Part shown: piece by piece, positions 22,015 through 30,755 of the stretch | How positions within the stretch are numbered: the first letter of the stretch is position 1 | Layout of the letters: every line of letters starts with the position of its first letter | Origin: Collinsella sp. | GTDB lineage: Bacteria; Actinomycetota; Coriobacteriia; Coriobacteriales; Coriobacteriaceae | DNA length: 37,801 bases | Direction: 5' to 3' | Assembly (NCBI GenBank): GCA_019424905.1 | Contig: JAHYYP010000015.1 | Location: 1-37,801 of the forward strand | Program-made: the position numbers and the translations under genes | Notes under the pieces: generated by a model | What the model was told of the DNA's origin: nothing | Database searches by the model: none | What the model saw: only the letters and a program-made list of their open reading frames with translations

Positions 22015-24114
22015 ATGGCTAAGCCTAAGTACAAGCTTTCCGATACCCGTAACATCGGCATCATGGCCCACATCGATGCCGGTAAGACCACCACGACCGA
22101 GCGTATTCTTTACTACACCGGTAAGACCCACAAGATCGGTGAGGTCCATGAGGGCGCTGCCACCATGGACTGGATGGTTCAGGAGCAGGAGCGCGGCGTA
22201 ACCATTACCTCCGCTGCTACCACGTGCTTCTGGAACAAGGACGGTAAGGACTACCGCATCCAGATCATCGACACCCCGGGCCACGTTGACTTCACCGCCG
22301 AGGTCGAGCGCTGCCTGCGCGTCCTCGATGGCGCTGTCGCCGTCTTCGACGCCGTTGCCGGCGTTCAGCCCCAGTCTGAGACCGTTTGGCGTCAGGCTTC
22401 TACCTTCAACGTCCCCCGCATCGCCTTCATCAACAAGTATGACCGCGTGGGCGCTGACTTCTTCAACGCTATCGAGACCATGAAGGATCGTCTCGACGCC
22501 AACGCCGTGGCCGCTCAGGTCCCGATGGGCGCCGAGGACAACTTCTGGGGCGTCATCGACCTCGTTACCATGACTGCATGGGACTTCAAGGCCGACGAGA
22601 AGGGCATGACCTACCCCGAGCCGATGGACGAGATCCCGGCTGAGTTTGCCGACATCGCTGCCACCAAGCGCGAGGAGCTCCTCGACGCTGCTGCCAGCTT
22701 TGACGACGAGCTCATGGAGAAGATCCTCATGGAGGAGGACTTCACCGTCGAGGAGCTCAAGGCTGCTCTGCGCAAGGGCGTTCTGGCCAACGAGCTCAAC
22801 CTCGTCTTCGTGGGCTCCGCCTACAAGAACAAGGGCGTTCAGGAGCTGCTCGACGCTGTCGTCGACTACCTGCCCAGCCCGCTCGACGTTGAGGCCGTCA
22901 CCGGTACCGATCCGGACACCGGCGAGGAGATCCAGCGTCATCCTTCCTTCGACGAGCCTTTCTCCGGCCTGGTCTTCAAGATCATGACCGACCCGTTCGT
23001 CGGTAAGCTCACCTACGTCCGCGTTTACTCCGGCCGCGCCGAGTCCGGCTCCTACGTGGTCAACGCTTCCAACGGTCAGCGCGAGCGTCTCGGCCGCATC
23101 CTCGAGATGAACGCCGCCGAGCGTATCGACCGTGACGACGCTGCCGCCGGCGACATCGTCGCTTGCGTCGGCTTCAAGAACTCCACCACCGGTGACACCC
23201 TGTGCGCCGAGGGCAAGGAGATCGTCCTCGAGAAGATCGAGTTCGCTAAGCCCGTTATCGACGTTGCCATCGAGCCCAAGACCAAGGCCGAGCAGGACAA
23301 GATGTCCCTGGCTCTGACCAAGCTCGCCGAGGAGGACCCGACCTTCCAGGTGTCCACCAACCACGAGACCGGCCAGACCATCATCGCCGGCATGGGCGAG
23401 CTGCACCTCGAGATCATCGTCGACCGTCTGCTCCGCGAGTTCAAGGTTGACGCTAACGTCGGTAAGCCCCAGGTTGCCTACCGCGAGACCGCCGGTCACG
23501 ACGTCGAGAAGGCTGAGGGCAAGTTCGTCCGTCAGTCCGGCGGTCGCGGTCAGTACGGCCACGCCGTCATCAAGCTCGAGAAGATGGAGGAGGGCTTCGG
23601 CTACGAGTTCGTCAACGCTATCGTCGGCGGCGTCGTGCCCAAGGAGTACATCCCGTCCATCGACAAGGGCATCCAGGAGGCCCTGAACACCGGTGTTATC
23701 GCCGGCTTCCCGGTCCTCGACGTTAAGGTCACCCTGTTCGACGGTTCTTACCACGAGGTCGACTCCTCCGAGGCCGCCTTCAAGATCGCCGGTTCCATGG
23801 CTATCAAGGACGCTCTCAAGAAGTCCGATCCGCAGCTGCTCGAGCCGATCATGGCTGTCGAGGTCGAGACCCCCGAGCAGTACATGGGCGACGTTATGGG
23901 CAACCTCTCCGGTCGCCGCGGCAAGATCGAGGGCATGGAGGATCGCAAGAACAGCAAGCTCATCCGTGCCAAGGTGCCGCTGGGCGAGATGTTCGGTTAC
24001 GCTACCGACCTTCGCTCCCAGACCCAGGGCCGTGCATCCTACACGATGCAGTTCGACTCTTATGAGCCCGCGCCCAAGTCCATCGTGGACGAGGTCATGA
24101 GCAAGAACGCCTAA
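22015..24114 (+). CDS. fusA: Translation elongation factor G
   Basis: A 699-residue GTPase that drives translocation on the ribosome. G1 is AHIDAGKT at 18-25, switch II is DTPGH at 86-90 and G4 is NKYD at 140-143; most EF-G proteins have NKMD there, a conservative change outside the base-contacting Asn and Asp. Domains II-V follow, with SGGRGQYGH in domain IV and the C-terminal AEMFGYATDLRS-like segment. GGTAAGGAAC precedes the ATG. It is third in the str operon. The gene usually next, tuf, is absent; rpsJ follows after 60 bases. Confidence 0.98.
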   Translation: MAKPKYKLSDTRNIGIMAHIDAGKTTTTERILYYTGKTHKIGEVHEGAATMDWMVQEQERGVTITSAATTCFWNKDGKDYRIQIIDTPGHVDFTAEVERCLRVLDGAVAVFDAVAGVQPQSETVWRQASTFNVPRIAFINKYDRVGADFFNAIETMKDRLDANAVAAQVPMGAEDNFWGVIDLVTMTAWDFKADEKGMTYPEPMDEIPAEFADIAATKREELLDAAASFDDELMEKILMEEDFTVEELKAALRKGVLANELNLVFVGSAYKNKGVQELLDAVVDYLPSPLDVEAVTGTDPDTGEEIQRHPSFDEPFSGLVFKIMTDPFVGKLTYVRVYSGRAESGSYVVNASNGQRERLGRILEMNAAERIDRDDAAAGDIVACVGFKNSTTGDTLCAEGKEIVLEKIEFAKPVIDVAIEPKTKAEQDKMSLALTKLAEEDPTFQVSTNHETGQTIIAGMGELHLEIIVDRLLREFKVDANVGKPQVAYRETAGHDVEKAEGKFVRQSGGRGQYGHAVIKLEKMEEGFGYEFVNAIVGGVVPKEYIPSIDKGIQEALNTGVIAGFPVLDVKVTLFDGSYHEVDSSEAAFKIAGSMAIKDALKKSDPQLLEPIMAVEVETPEQYMGDVMGNLSGRRGKIEGMEDRKNSKLIRAKVPLGEMFGYATDLRSQTQGRASYTMQFDSYEPAPKSIVDEVMSKNA

Positions 24115-24174
24115 GTTCGAGCTCCCTGTTACGTAATCCGCGAGAACATCTCTCGCACTCTTTGGAGGTTTAAG

Positions 24175-24483
24175 TTGGCTACCCAGAAGATCCGCATTCG
24201 CCTCAAGGGCTATGATCACGAGGTCGTCGATCAGTCCGCGAAGCTCATCGTCGAGACCGCTCAGAAGACCGGTGCTCGCGTTTCCGGTCCTGTCCCCCTG
24301 CCCACCGAGCGCAACCTGTACACGGTTATCCGCTCGCCGCACGTGAACAAGGACTCCCGTGAGCAGTTCGAGATGCGCACCCACAAGCGCCTCATCGACA
24401 TCCTCGACCCCACCTCGGGCACCGTTGATTCGCTCATGCGTCTCGACCTCCCCGCTGGCGTCGACATCGACATCAAGCTCTAA
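24175..24483 (+). CDS. rpsJ: 30S ribosomal protein S10
   Basis: A 102-residue S10 (NusE) protein, part of the 30S head and also of transcription antitermination complexes with NusB. QKIRIRLKGYDHEVVDQSA, GPVPLPTERNLYTV and HKRLIDILDPT are characteristic. It starts at TTG with TTTGGAGG upstream. Normally rpsJ opens the S10 operon with rplC, rplD and rplW; here it closes the str operon and is followed at once by a terminator and an opposing birA gene, so it is detached from that cluster. Confidence 0.98.
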   Translation: MATQKIRIRLKGYDHEVVDQSAKLIVETAQKTGARVSGPVPLPTERNLYTVIRSPHVNKDSREQFEMRTHKRLIDILDPTSGTVDSLMRLDLPAGVDIDIKL

Positions 24484-24504
24484 GCGATATCGCTCATAGC
24501 TTAC

Positions 24505-24546
24505 AGAGCCCCGCTGCCATTACGGTAGCGGGGCTCTTTTGTTTTG
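24505..24546 (+). terminator. Terminator of the str operon
   Basis: AGAGCCCCGCTGCC pairs with GGTAGCGGGGCTCT (24505-24536) and is followed by TTTTGTTTT. It is a strong intrinsic terminator just after rpsJ; a small palindrome AGCGATATCGCT precedes it. Confidence 0.92.
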
Positions 24547-24599
24547 CATGATGGGTTTTGACCGCCTGATAATGCTGCTGAGTAGGTGGCTGCGGCGCC

Positions 24600-25376
24600 C
24601 TATTCGCCCAAGGGGCGCAGCGACGCCTCCTCAAAATGGAAGGATCGCAAGCCGTCTTCTGTTTCGATGCACGCGCGTCCAAAGGTATCGACGGTTTTAA
24701 AGATGCCTCGCGCCTGCTCGTCACCGGCAGGGGAGCGGGCGATAACGTGCTTTCCAATCCAATTGAGGTGAGCGACATATTCGCCGTGGACGGGCGCGAG
24801 CGATCCGGTGTTTTCTTCCATGGCGTTGAGGCGTTCTGCCCAGGCATCTACAGCGTCTATAACTGCGTGATAGACCTCATCGAGGAGCATGTCGACAGCA
24901 GGAACGTTCTCGTTAAGGTCCGAGAGACCGATTGCCGGCAGGCCGCCATCGGGCACCTCCGTGGGCACATAGTTCACGTTGACGCCGATGCCACAGACCG
25001 CAAAGGGGTTGCCTTCGTTATCGCGTGCGGCTTCGACCAGAATGCCGCCGAGCTTGCGTCCTCGCGCGACCAGGTCGTTGGGCCATTTGAGGCCAATCTC
25101 GTTTGCAAGACCCTGCTTTTCGAGCGCCTCGAGCACCGCTAGGCCGCTGACGGCGGCAAGGCCAGAGTACTTGGCGGGATCAACACGAGGACGTAGGACA
25201 ATCGAGAGTAACAGATTGCCGGCGGTTGAATCCCACTTGTGGCCGCGTCGGCCGCGTCCTGCTGTCTGAGTCCGGGCGGCAAGTCCTGTGCCGTGCGGCG
25301 CTCCCTGTTTTCCTGCTTCGAGCAGGTCATCGTTGGTCGATCCGGTTACGTCGACTATCGTTAATTTGGCATCCAT
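24600..25376 (-). CDS. birA: Biotin-protein ligase
   Basis: A 258-residue biotin-[acetyl-CoA-carboxylase] ligase that attaches biotin to AccB. The catalytic domain shows GSTNDDLLE near 12-20, TAGRGRRGHKW at 38-48, LKWPNDL and KLGGILVE, with GIGVNVN following. There is no N-terminal helix-turn-helix, so it is the enzyme-only form and not the E. coli type repressor. ATG 25376 is chosen because GGAGG lies 10 nt upstream and the family starts here; the in-frame ATG at 25457 would add 27 unusual residues. It is divergent from the fatty acid operon, which encodes its substrate AccB, and converges with rpsJ. Confidence 0.93.
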   Translation of the reverse strand: MDAKLTIVDVTGSTNDDLLEAGKQGAPHGTGLAARTQTAGRGRRGHKWDSTAGNLLLSIVLRPRVDPAKYSGLAAVSGLAVLEALEKQGLANEIGLKWPNDLVARGRKLGGILVEAARDNEGNPFAVCGIGVNVNYVPTEVPDGGLPAIGLSDLNENVPAVDMLLDEVYHAVIDAVDAWAERLNAMEENTGSLAPVHGEYVAHLNWIGKHVIARSPAGDEQARGIFKTVDTFGRACIETEDGLRSFHFEEASLRPLGE

Positions 25377-25470
25377 AACGGCTGCTACCTCCTTAATGAA
25401 TAAGTGAATAACGCAATGGTGTCGAGAGATAGACACAATGTGAAGCCTGTGTCGCATTTGGGCAATTTAA

Positions 25471-25534
25471 TGTTAACACGTCAACAACGACTGAAATGCG
25501 CTATCCTCTCATGGTCGATGTAAACACGTCAACA
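25471..25534. promoter_or_regulatory. Two operator-like repeats before the fab operon
   Basis: TGTTAACACGTCAACA at 25471-25486 and TGTAAACACGTCAACA at 25519-25534 are direct repeats 48 bp apart, each an imperfect dyad. A -10-like TATCCT lies between them at 25502-25507, with no convincing -35 box. The arrangement, one copy before and one after the presumed transcription start, suggests repressor control of the operon, and possibly of birA. The regulator is not in this window. Confidence 0.6.
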
Positions 25535-25552
25535 ACTCAAAGGAGGTTAGTG

Positions 25553-26512
25553 ATGGGTTTCACGATTCTTGGAACGGGCTCGGCGCTTCCTAAGCGCAGT
25601 GTTTCCAATGACGAGCTGTCCGAGTTCCTCGATACCTCGGATGAGTGGATTTTTACCCGCACAGGTATCAAGAGCCGCCACGTCTGCACCACCGAGTCAC
25701 TTGATGACCTTGCCGTAGCGGCGAGCGAGCGGGCACTCCAGGTGTCCGGAATCGACGCGAGCCAGTTGGATTTGATCGTCTGCTCGACGACGACGGGTGA
25801 CCATCTTGTTCCCGCTGAGGCGTGTGCCGTTGCTGAGCGACTAGGCGCGACGTGCCCTGCCTTCGATGTCTCGGCGGCCTGCGCCGGCTTCGTATTTGCG
25901 CTCGATGTTGCCGAGGGCTATATCGCCCGAGGACGAGCCAAGCATGTGCTTGTCGTTGCCGCCGAGCAGATGACGCGCGCGCTCGACTGGACCGACCGCG
26001 CCACCTGCGTGCTCTTTGGCGATGGGGCAGGCGCCGCGGTGATTGAGGCCGGGGGAGACAGCCCCCTTGCCGTTGAGCTTTCGACGGCGTCCGACGTCGA
26101 GACGTTGCGCGTTCCCGGACTGGTCGGCACCTCGCCGTTTAAGGCCTCCGTAGATAGCGAGAGCGTGCTGTCCATGAATGGCCGCCGTGTGTTCAAGTTC
26201 GGCGTCAACGCCATCTGTGACACGGTTCATAAGCTTGCGAGCGATGCGGGCATTTCGGTCGAAGACATCGACCATTTTGTATTCCATCAGGCTAACGAAC
26301 GAATCCTGAGCCAGGCAGTCAAGCGCCTCGGCGTGCCAGGCGAGCGCGTGGTTCGAACGCTGCGCGAGACCGGCAATATTTCGAGCGCCTGTATTCCCTT
26401 TGCGCTTGATCGGCTGGCGCGCACCAACGCACTGAATGCGGGCGACACCATCGCCCTCGTTGGATTTGGCGCCGGTCTGGATATAGGTGGCTATCTACTT
26501 CGTTGGAAGTAG
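25553..26512 (+). CDS. fabH: Beta-ketoacyl-ACP synthase III
   Basis: A 319-residue thiolase-fold enzyme that starts fatty acid chains by condensing an acyl-CoA primer with malonyl-ACP. The catalytic triad is readable as Cys110 in VSAACAGF, His245 in FHQANERI and Asn275 in TGNISSA. ATG 25553 follows AAGGAGG; the ATG at 25496 would place the second operator copy inside the gene. It is the first gene of a ten-gene operon and the natural point of control. Primer choice (acetyl or branched) cannot be told from sequence. Confidence 0.95.
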   Translation: MGFTILGTGSALPKRSVSNDELSEFLDTSDEWIFTRTGIKSRHVCTTESLDDLAVAASERALQVSGIDASQLDLIVCSTTTGDHLVPAEACAVAERLGATCPAFDVSAACAGFVFALDVAEGYIARGRAKHVLVVAAEQMTRALDWTDRATCVLFGDGAGAAVIEAGGDSPLAVELSTASDVETLRVPGLVGTSPFKASVDSESVLSMNGRRVFKFGVNAICDTVHKLASDAGISVEDIDHFVFHQANERILSQAVKRLGVPGERVVRTLRETGNISSACIPFALDRLARTNALNAGDTIALVGFGAGLDIGGYLLRWK

Positions 26513-26563
26513 TCGCACATAGGAAATAAAACGCCCCTAGGGCACAAACAAAGGAGAACTACC

Positions 26564-26800
26564 ATGGCAGATCAGAAGACCTTCGAGCGCGTTTGCGATG
26601 TTATCCGCGAGACCGCCGGTCTTGACGACGTCGAGATGAAGCCCGAGTCCACGCTCGAGGAGATTGGTCTCGACAGTCTGGGCACCGTCGAGATCCTCGT
26701 CGCCGTTGAGGACGAGTTTGGCATCCAGCTCGATACCGAGGAGAACCCCAAGACGGTCGGCGAGTTCGCCGATACGGTCGAGGCGGCATTGGAGAAGTAG
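26564..26800 (+). CDS. acpP: Acyl carrier protein
   Basis: A 78-residue acidic carrier protein on which fatty acids are built. Ser38 in GLDSLGTVE is the 4'-phosphopantetheine attachment site. VEDEFGIQL and the terminal helix EFADTVEAALEK are typical. AAGGAG precedes the ATG. It lies between fabH and fabK; the stop is 2 nt before the fabK start, so translation is probably coupled. Confidence 0.96.
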   Translation: MADQKTFERVCDVIRETAGLDDVEMKPESTLEEIGLDSLGTVEILVAVEDEFGIQLDTEENPKTVGEFADTVEAALEK

Positions 26801-26802
26801 AG

Positions 26803-27747
26803 ATGCTCAAGACTCCTCTCTGCGATCTGCTCGGCATCGAAAAGCCCGTGTTCCAGGGCGGTATGGCCTGGATCGCCGACGCCTCGCTGGCGTCCGCAGT
26901 GTCCGAGGCGGGCGGCTTAGGGATTATCGCGGCCATGAACGCCGACGCCAACTGGCTGCGCGACCAGATTCATGAGCTGCGCGCCAGGACGGATAAGCCC
27001 TTTGGCGTCAACGTCATGCTCATGAGCCCGTTTGCCGACGAGGTCGCGCGGGTCGTGATTGACGAGCGGGTGCCGGTCGTCGTGACGGGTGCCGGCAATC
27101 CCACCAAGTACATGAAGGCGTGGAACGAGGCGGGCATCAAGGTCATCCCGGTCGTTGCCTCGGTGGCGCTGGCGCGCCTCGTGGCGCGTCGTGGAGCCAC
27201 TGCCGTGGTTGCCGAGGGTACCGAATCAGGCGGCCATATTGGCGAGACCTCGACGATGGCACTGGTGCCGCAGGTTGTCGATGCGGTCGATATTCCCGTG
27301 GTTGCGGCTGGCGGTATCGCTGATGGCCGCGGCGTGGCGGCCGCCTTTATGCTGGGCGCCGCCGGCGTGCAGGTGGGTACGCGCTTTCTGATCGCAGATG
27401 AGTGCACCGTATCGGAGCAGTACAAGGAGATGGTCCTGAAGGCCAACGACACCTCGACGCGTGCGACCGGCCGCTCGACGGGACACCCGGTGCGTGCCCT
27501 CAAGAGCCCCTTCACCAACGCCTACGCCAAGAGCGAGGCGGCGGGCGTAAGCGTCGAGGAGCTCGGGGCCATGGGCACGGGCGCCCTTCGCAAGGCCGCC
27601 AAGGACGGCAATTACGAAGAGGGCTCGTTTTTGTGTGGACAGATTGCCGGCATGGTCAACGAGCGCCAAAGCGCACGTGAAATCGTTGACGACCTGGTCG
27701 ATGGCGCCGAGCACGTCCTGAAGGGTGCGTGCGCATGGGTGGCGTAG
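26803..27747 (+). CDS. fabK: Enoyl-ACP reductase II (FMN-dependent)
   Basis: A 314-residue TIM-barrel flavoenzyme of the nitronate monooxygenase/FabK family, which reduces enoyl-ACP in the last step of each elongation cycle. PVFQGGMAWIADASLA, PFGVNVMLMSP, GTESGGHIGE, VPVVAAGGIADGRGVAAAF-like and GVQVGTRFL match FabK. Its place inside a fab operon with no fabI or fabL supports this over nitronate monooxygenase. FabK enzymes are insensitive to triclosan. It overlaps fabD by 13 bases. Confidence 0.93.
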   Translation: MLKTPLCDLLGIEKPVFQGGMAWIADASLASAVSEAGGLGIIAAMNADANWLRDQIHELRARTDKPFGVNVMLMSPFADEVARVVIDERVPVVVTGAGNPTKYMKAWNEAGIKVIPVVASVALARLVARRGATAVVAEGTESGGHIGETSTMALVPQVVDAVDIPVVAAGGIADGRGVAAAFMLGAAGVQVGTRFLIADECTVSEQYKEMVLKANDTSTRATGRSTGHPVRALKSPFTNAYAKSEAAGVSVEELGAMGTGALRKAAKDGNYEEGSFLCGQIAGMVNERQSAREIVDDLVDGAEHVLKGACAWVA

Positions 27748-28661
27748 CGTTTCTGTTTGCCGGCCAGGGCGCCCAGCACCCCGCGATGGGCGTCGACCTG
27801 ATCGAGGCATCGCCGGCGGCCGCCGAGGTGTTCGCCATTGCCGACGAGGTGCGCCCGGGGACCAGTGAGCAGTGCCGAAGCGCCTCCAAGGAGGAGCTCT
27901 CGCAGACCGAGAACACGCAGCCGTGCGTGTTCGTTCACGATCTGGCAGCGGCTGCCGCCCTGCGTGAGCGCGGCGTGGTACCTGCCGCCTGTGCGGGTTT
28001 TTCGCTTGGCGAGGTCGCCGCGCTCACCTTTGCGGGGGCGTTCGATACGCGAGCGGGCTTTGAGCTCGTGTGCGAGCGCGCGGCGCTGATGGCCGCGGCT
28101 GCCGAGCGCCATCCGGGCGGCATGCGCGCCGTCATCAAGCTCGATGCGGCGCAAGTCGAGAACCTGGCAAAACAGGCCGGCGAGGACTGCTGGCCGGTCA
28201 ACTACAACAGTCCGCAGCAGACGGTTGTTGCCGGACCGCCCGAGGCGCTGCAGGAGCTCGACGTCCTAGTAAAAGAGGCTGGCGGCCGCGCTATGAAAGT
28301 CGCGGTGTCGGGCGCATTTCATAGCCCCTATATGGCCGAGGCGACTGAGGGGCTGGCGACGTATATCCAAGCCGGCCACGCGCCGTCACCGCTGCTGATT
28401 CCGGTCATGGCAAACATGACGGCGGCGCCCTATCCGGCGGACCCGCGAGCGGCATCGGATGTCTTGGCCAATCAGGTGAGTCATGCCGTTCGTTGGGTCG
28501 ACACGCTGCATGCTCTGCAGAATCAGGGCATCGACACGTTTATTGAGGTCGGCCCTGGCAAAACGCTGTCGGGCCTGGCCAAGCGTACGCTGAGCGACGT
28601 TCGCGTGTATTCGTGCGAAACGGCCGAGCAGGTCGCAGCTATTGCCGACGAGCTCGCATAG
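27735..28661 (+). CDS. fabD: Malonyl-CoA:ACP transacylase
   Basis: A 308-residue acyltransferase that moves malonate from CoA to AcpP. The N-terminus has LFAGQGAQ, the nucleophile is Ser90 in GFSLGE (usually GHSLGE, so the His before Ser is Phe), and the catalytic His195 is in GAFHSPYM. Arg114 in CERAALM is the expected carboxylate-binding residue. ATG 27735 overlaps the fabK end; GTG 27729 two codons earlier is a minor alternative. The Phe replacement of the motif His is uncommon but outside the catalytic pair. Confidence 0.94.
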   Translation: MGGVAFLFAGQGAQHPAMGVDLIEASPAAAEVFAIADEVRPGTSEQCRSASKEELSQTENTQPCVFVHDLAAAAALRERGVVPAACAGFSLGEVAALTFAGAFDTRAGFELVCERAALMAAAAERHPGGMRAVIKLDAAQVENLAKQAGEDCWPVNYNSPQQTVVAGPPEALQELDVLVKEAGGRAMKVAVSGAFHSPYMAEATEGLATYIQAGHAPSPLLIPVMANMTAAPYPADPRAASDVLANQVSHAVRWVDTLHALQNQGIDTFIEVGPGKTLSGLAKRTLSDVRVYSCETAEQVAAIADELA

Positions 28662-28691
28662 TCCACAGGGCTGTAACCCGAAAGGAATGAC

Positions 28692-29465
28692 ATGGGCAAC
28701 TTGAACAACGGCGCGCTCGAGCGCAACGACTCACGTCGCGTGGCACTGGTCACGGGCGGCTCGCGGGGTATCGGCCGCGCCTGCGCTGTCGGTCTGGCGG
28801 AGGACGGCTTTGATATCGCCGTCGTCTATGCCGGCAGCGTCGATGCGGCGCGCAAGACGTGCGAAGCCTGTGAGGCGGTTGGCGCCACGGCACGCGCATA
28901 TCAATGCGACGTGGCCGATCCCGCTGCCGTCAACGCGTGCGTGGAAGCGGTCCTCAACGACTTTGGTTCCATTTGGGCGCTCGTCAACAACGCCGGCTTC
29001 ACCCGCGATGGCCTGCTCATGCGCATGGGCGATGACGCATTCGATCGCGTGCTCGATGTCAATCTCAAGGGAACATTCAATATGACGCGCGCGCTCACCA
29101 AGACCTTTATGCGCCAGCGCGGCGGTTGCGTCGTCAACATGAGCTCGGTCGTGGGCCTGATGGGCAATGCCGGGCAAGCCAACTACGCTGCTTCCAAGGC
29201 GGGCGTGATAGGGCTTACCAAGGCGGTGGCGCGCGAGCTTGCGCCTCGTGGCGTACGAGCGAACGCGGTCGCCCCCGGGTTTGTCGAGACAGATATGACG
29301 GCAAAGCTCTCGGAGAAGGTGCGTACGGCAACCGAGGAACAGATTCCCCTTAAGCGCATGGCGCGTCCCGAGGAAGTGGCCGGCGTGGTGCGCTTTTTAG
29401 CGAGCGATGCGGCTGCTTACATTACGGGCGAGGTCGTGCGCGTCGACGGCGGAATGGCGATGTAG
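28692..29465 (+). CDS. fabG: 3-oxoacyl-ACP reductase
   Basis: A 257-residue short-chain dehydrogenase that reduces beta-ketoacyl-ACP with NADPH. The cofactor loop TGGSRGIG is at 21-28, NNAG at 99-102, and the catalytic Asn124, Ser152, Tyr165 and Lys169 are all present. The N-terminus is about 14 residues longer than usual. AAAGGA precedes ATG 28692. The gene lies 30 bases after fabD and 39 before fabF. Position within the fab operon supports the fatty acid role over other short-chain dehydrogenases. Confidence 0.95.
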   Translation: MGNLNNGALERNDSRRVALVTGGSRGIGRACAVGLAEDGFDIAVVYAGSVDAARKTCEACEAVGATARAYQCDVADPAAVNACVEAVLNDFGSIWALVNNAGFTRDGLLMRMGDDAFDRVLDVNLKGTFNMTRALTKTFMRQRGGCVVNMSSVVGLMGNAGQANYAASKAGVIGLTKAVARELAPRGVRANAVAPGFVETDMTAKLSEKVRTATEEQIPLKRMARPEEVAGVVRFLASDAAAYITGEVVRVDGGMAM

Positions 29466-29504
29466 AAACCAGGGCCGAAGAACGGCTTGGATGAGGAGAC
29501 CATG

Positions 29505-30752
29505 ATGGAACAGAGAGTTGCAATCACCGGCATCGGTGCCGTATCGCCGCTCGGCAACACCGCGCTTGCCACCTGGGCGGCCATGTGCGCCGGGACCTGT
29601 GGCATCGGCCCGATCACGCACTTCGATACCGATGCGTTTACCGTCAAGGTGGCGGCCGAAGTCAAGGGCTTTGACGGCAACGAGTACTTTGGCAAGCGTG
29701 ACGCCAAGCATCTCGACCCCTGCGTTCAGTTTGCGATGGCGGCTTCGGACGAGGCAATGCACGATGCGGGCTTTGATGTCGAAGGCGCCATCGATCGTGA
29801 GCGTCTGGGCGTCTACGTGGGCTCGGGCGTGGGCGGCATGACGACGCTCGTCGACAACGTCCACATGATCGCCGATCGTGGACCTCGCCGCGCATCGCCC
29901 TATATGATTGCGATGATGATTCCCAACATGGCTTCGGGCAATATCGCGATCCGCCACAAGGCAAAGGGACCGACCCTGCCAGTCGTGACTGCTTGCGCGA
30001 CCTCGGCCCATGCGGTGGGCGAGGCGTTCCGCGCCATCAAGCACGGCTATGCCGACGCGATCCTCGCGGGCGGCGCCGAGGCGGCCATTATCCCCGATGC
30101 CGTTGCAGGCTTTACGTCCTGCCGCGCATTGACCACCAACCCCGATCCTGCGACGGCTTGCCGCCCGTTCGATGCAGACCGCGACGGCTTTGTGATGGGC
30201 GAGGGCGCTTGCGTGCTGGTACTCGAGAGCATGGAACATGCGCAGGCGCGCGGTGCGCACATTTATGCCGAGGTCGTGGGCTACGGTAACACCGATGATG
30301 CTTATCACATCACGAGTCCCGATCCCGAGGCTGCCGGCATTGCCCGCGCGATATCGCTGGCGGTGGCCGAGGGCGACGTCAAGCCTTCCGAGGGCCTCTA
30401 CATCAATGCCCACGGCACCTCGACCAAGCTTAATGATTCGTCCGAGACGGCGGGCATTAAGCGAGCGCTCGGCGAGGACGCGGCGCGCGCCGCACATGTC
30501 TCGTCGACCAAGTCGATGACGGGGCACATGATCGGTGCCACGGGGGCCATTGAGGTCATGGCCTGCGCCATGGCACTCGAGCAGGGCGTGGTGCCGCCGA
30601 CCATTAACTACCACACGCCCGATTCCGCCTGCGATCTTGATTACACGCCCAATCGCGCGGTTCGCGCCGACCTTACCTGGGCGCTTTCGACCAACCTGGG
30701 CTTTGGCGGGCACAACGCCGCCATCGCGCTGCGTAGATATACGAGGAGCTAG
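29505..30752 (+). CDS. fabF: Beta-ketoacyl-ACP synthase II
   Basis: A 415-residue elongating condensing enzyme. The catalytic triad is Cys164 in TACATSAH, His303 in NAHGTSTKLND and His341 in KSMTGHMIGATG. GGFGHN-like FGGHN near the C-terminus is conserved. Two ATG codons stand in tandem at 29502 and 29505; 29505 has the better distance (6 nt) from GAGGAG. AccB follows 3 nt after the stop. It is the only elongation-type synthase in this cluster. Confidence 0.95.
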   Translation: MEQRVAITGIGAVSPLGNTALATWAAMCAGTCGIGPITHFDTDAFTVKVAAEVKGFDGNEYFGKRDAKHLDPCVQFAMAASDEAMHDAGFDVEGAIDRERLGVYVGSGVGGMTTLVDNVHMIADRGPRRASPYMIAMMIPNMASGNIAIRHKAKGPTLPVVTACATSAHAVGEAFRAIKHGYADAILAGGAEAAIIPDAVAGFTSCRALTTNPDPATACRPFDADRDGFVMGEGACVLVLESMEHAQARGAHIYAEVVGYGNTDDAYHITSPDPEAAGIARAISLAVAEGDVKPSEGLYINAHGTSTKLNDSSETAGIKRALGEDAARAAHVSSTKSMTGHMIGATGAIEVMACAMALEQGVVPPTINYHTPDSACDLDYTPNRAVRADLTWALSTNLGFGGHNAAIALRRYTRS

Positions 30753-30755
30753 AGC

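Noticed and set aside
21997..24384. Open reading frame of 795 codons on the minus strand
   Set aside because: Antisense shadow of fusA and rpsJ with the same codon-bias origin; no recognisable domain.
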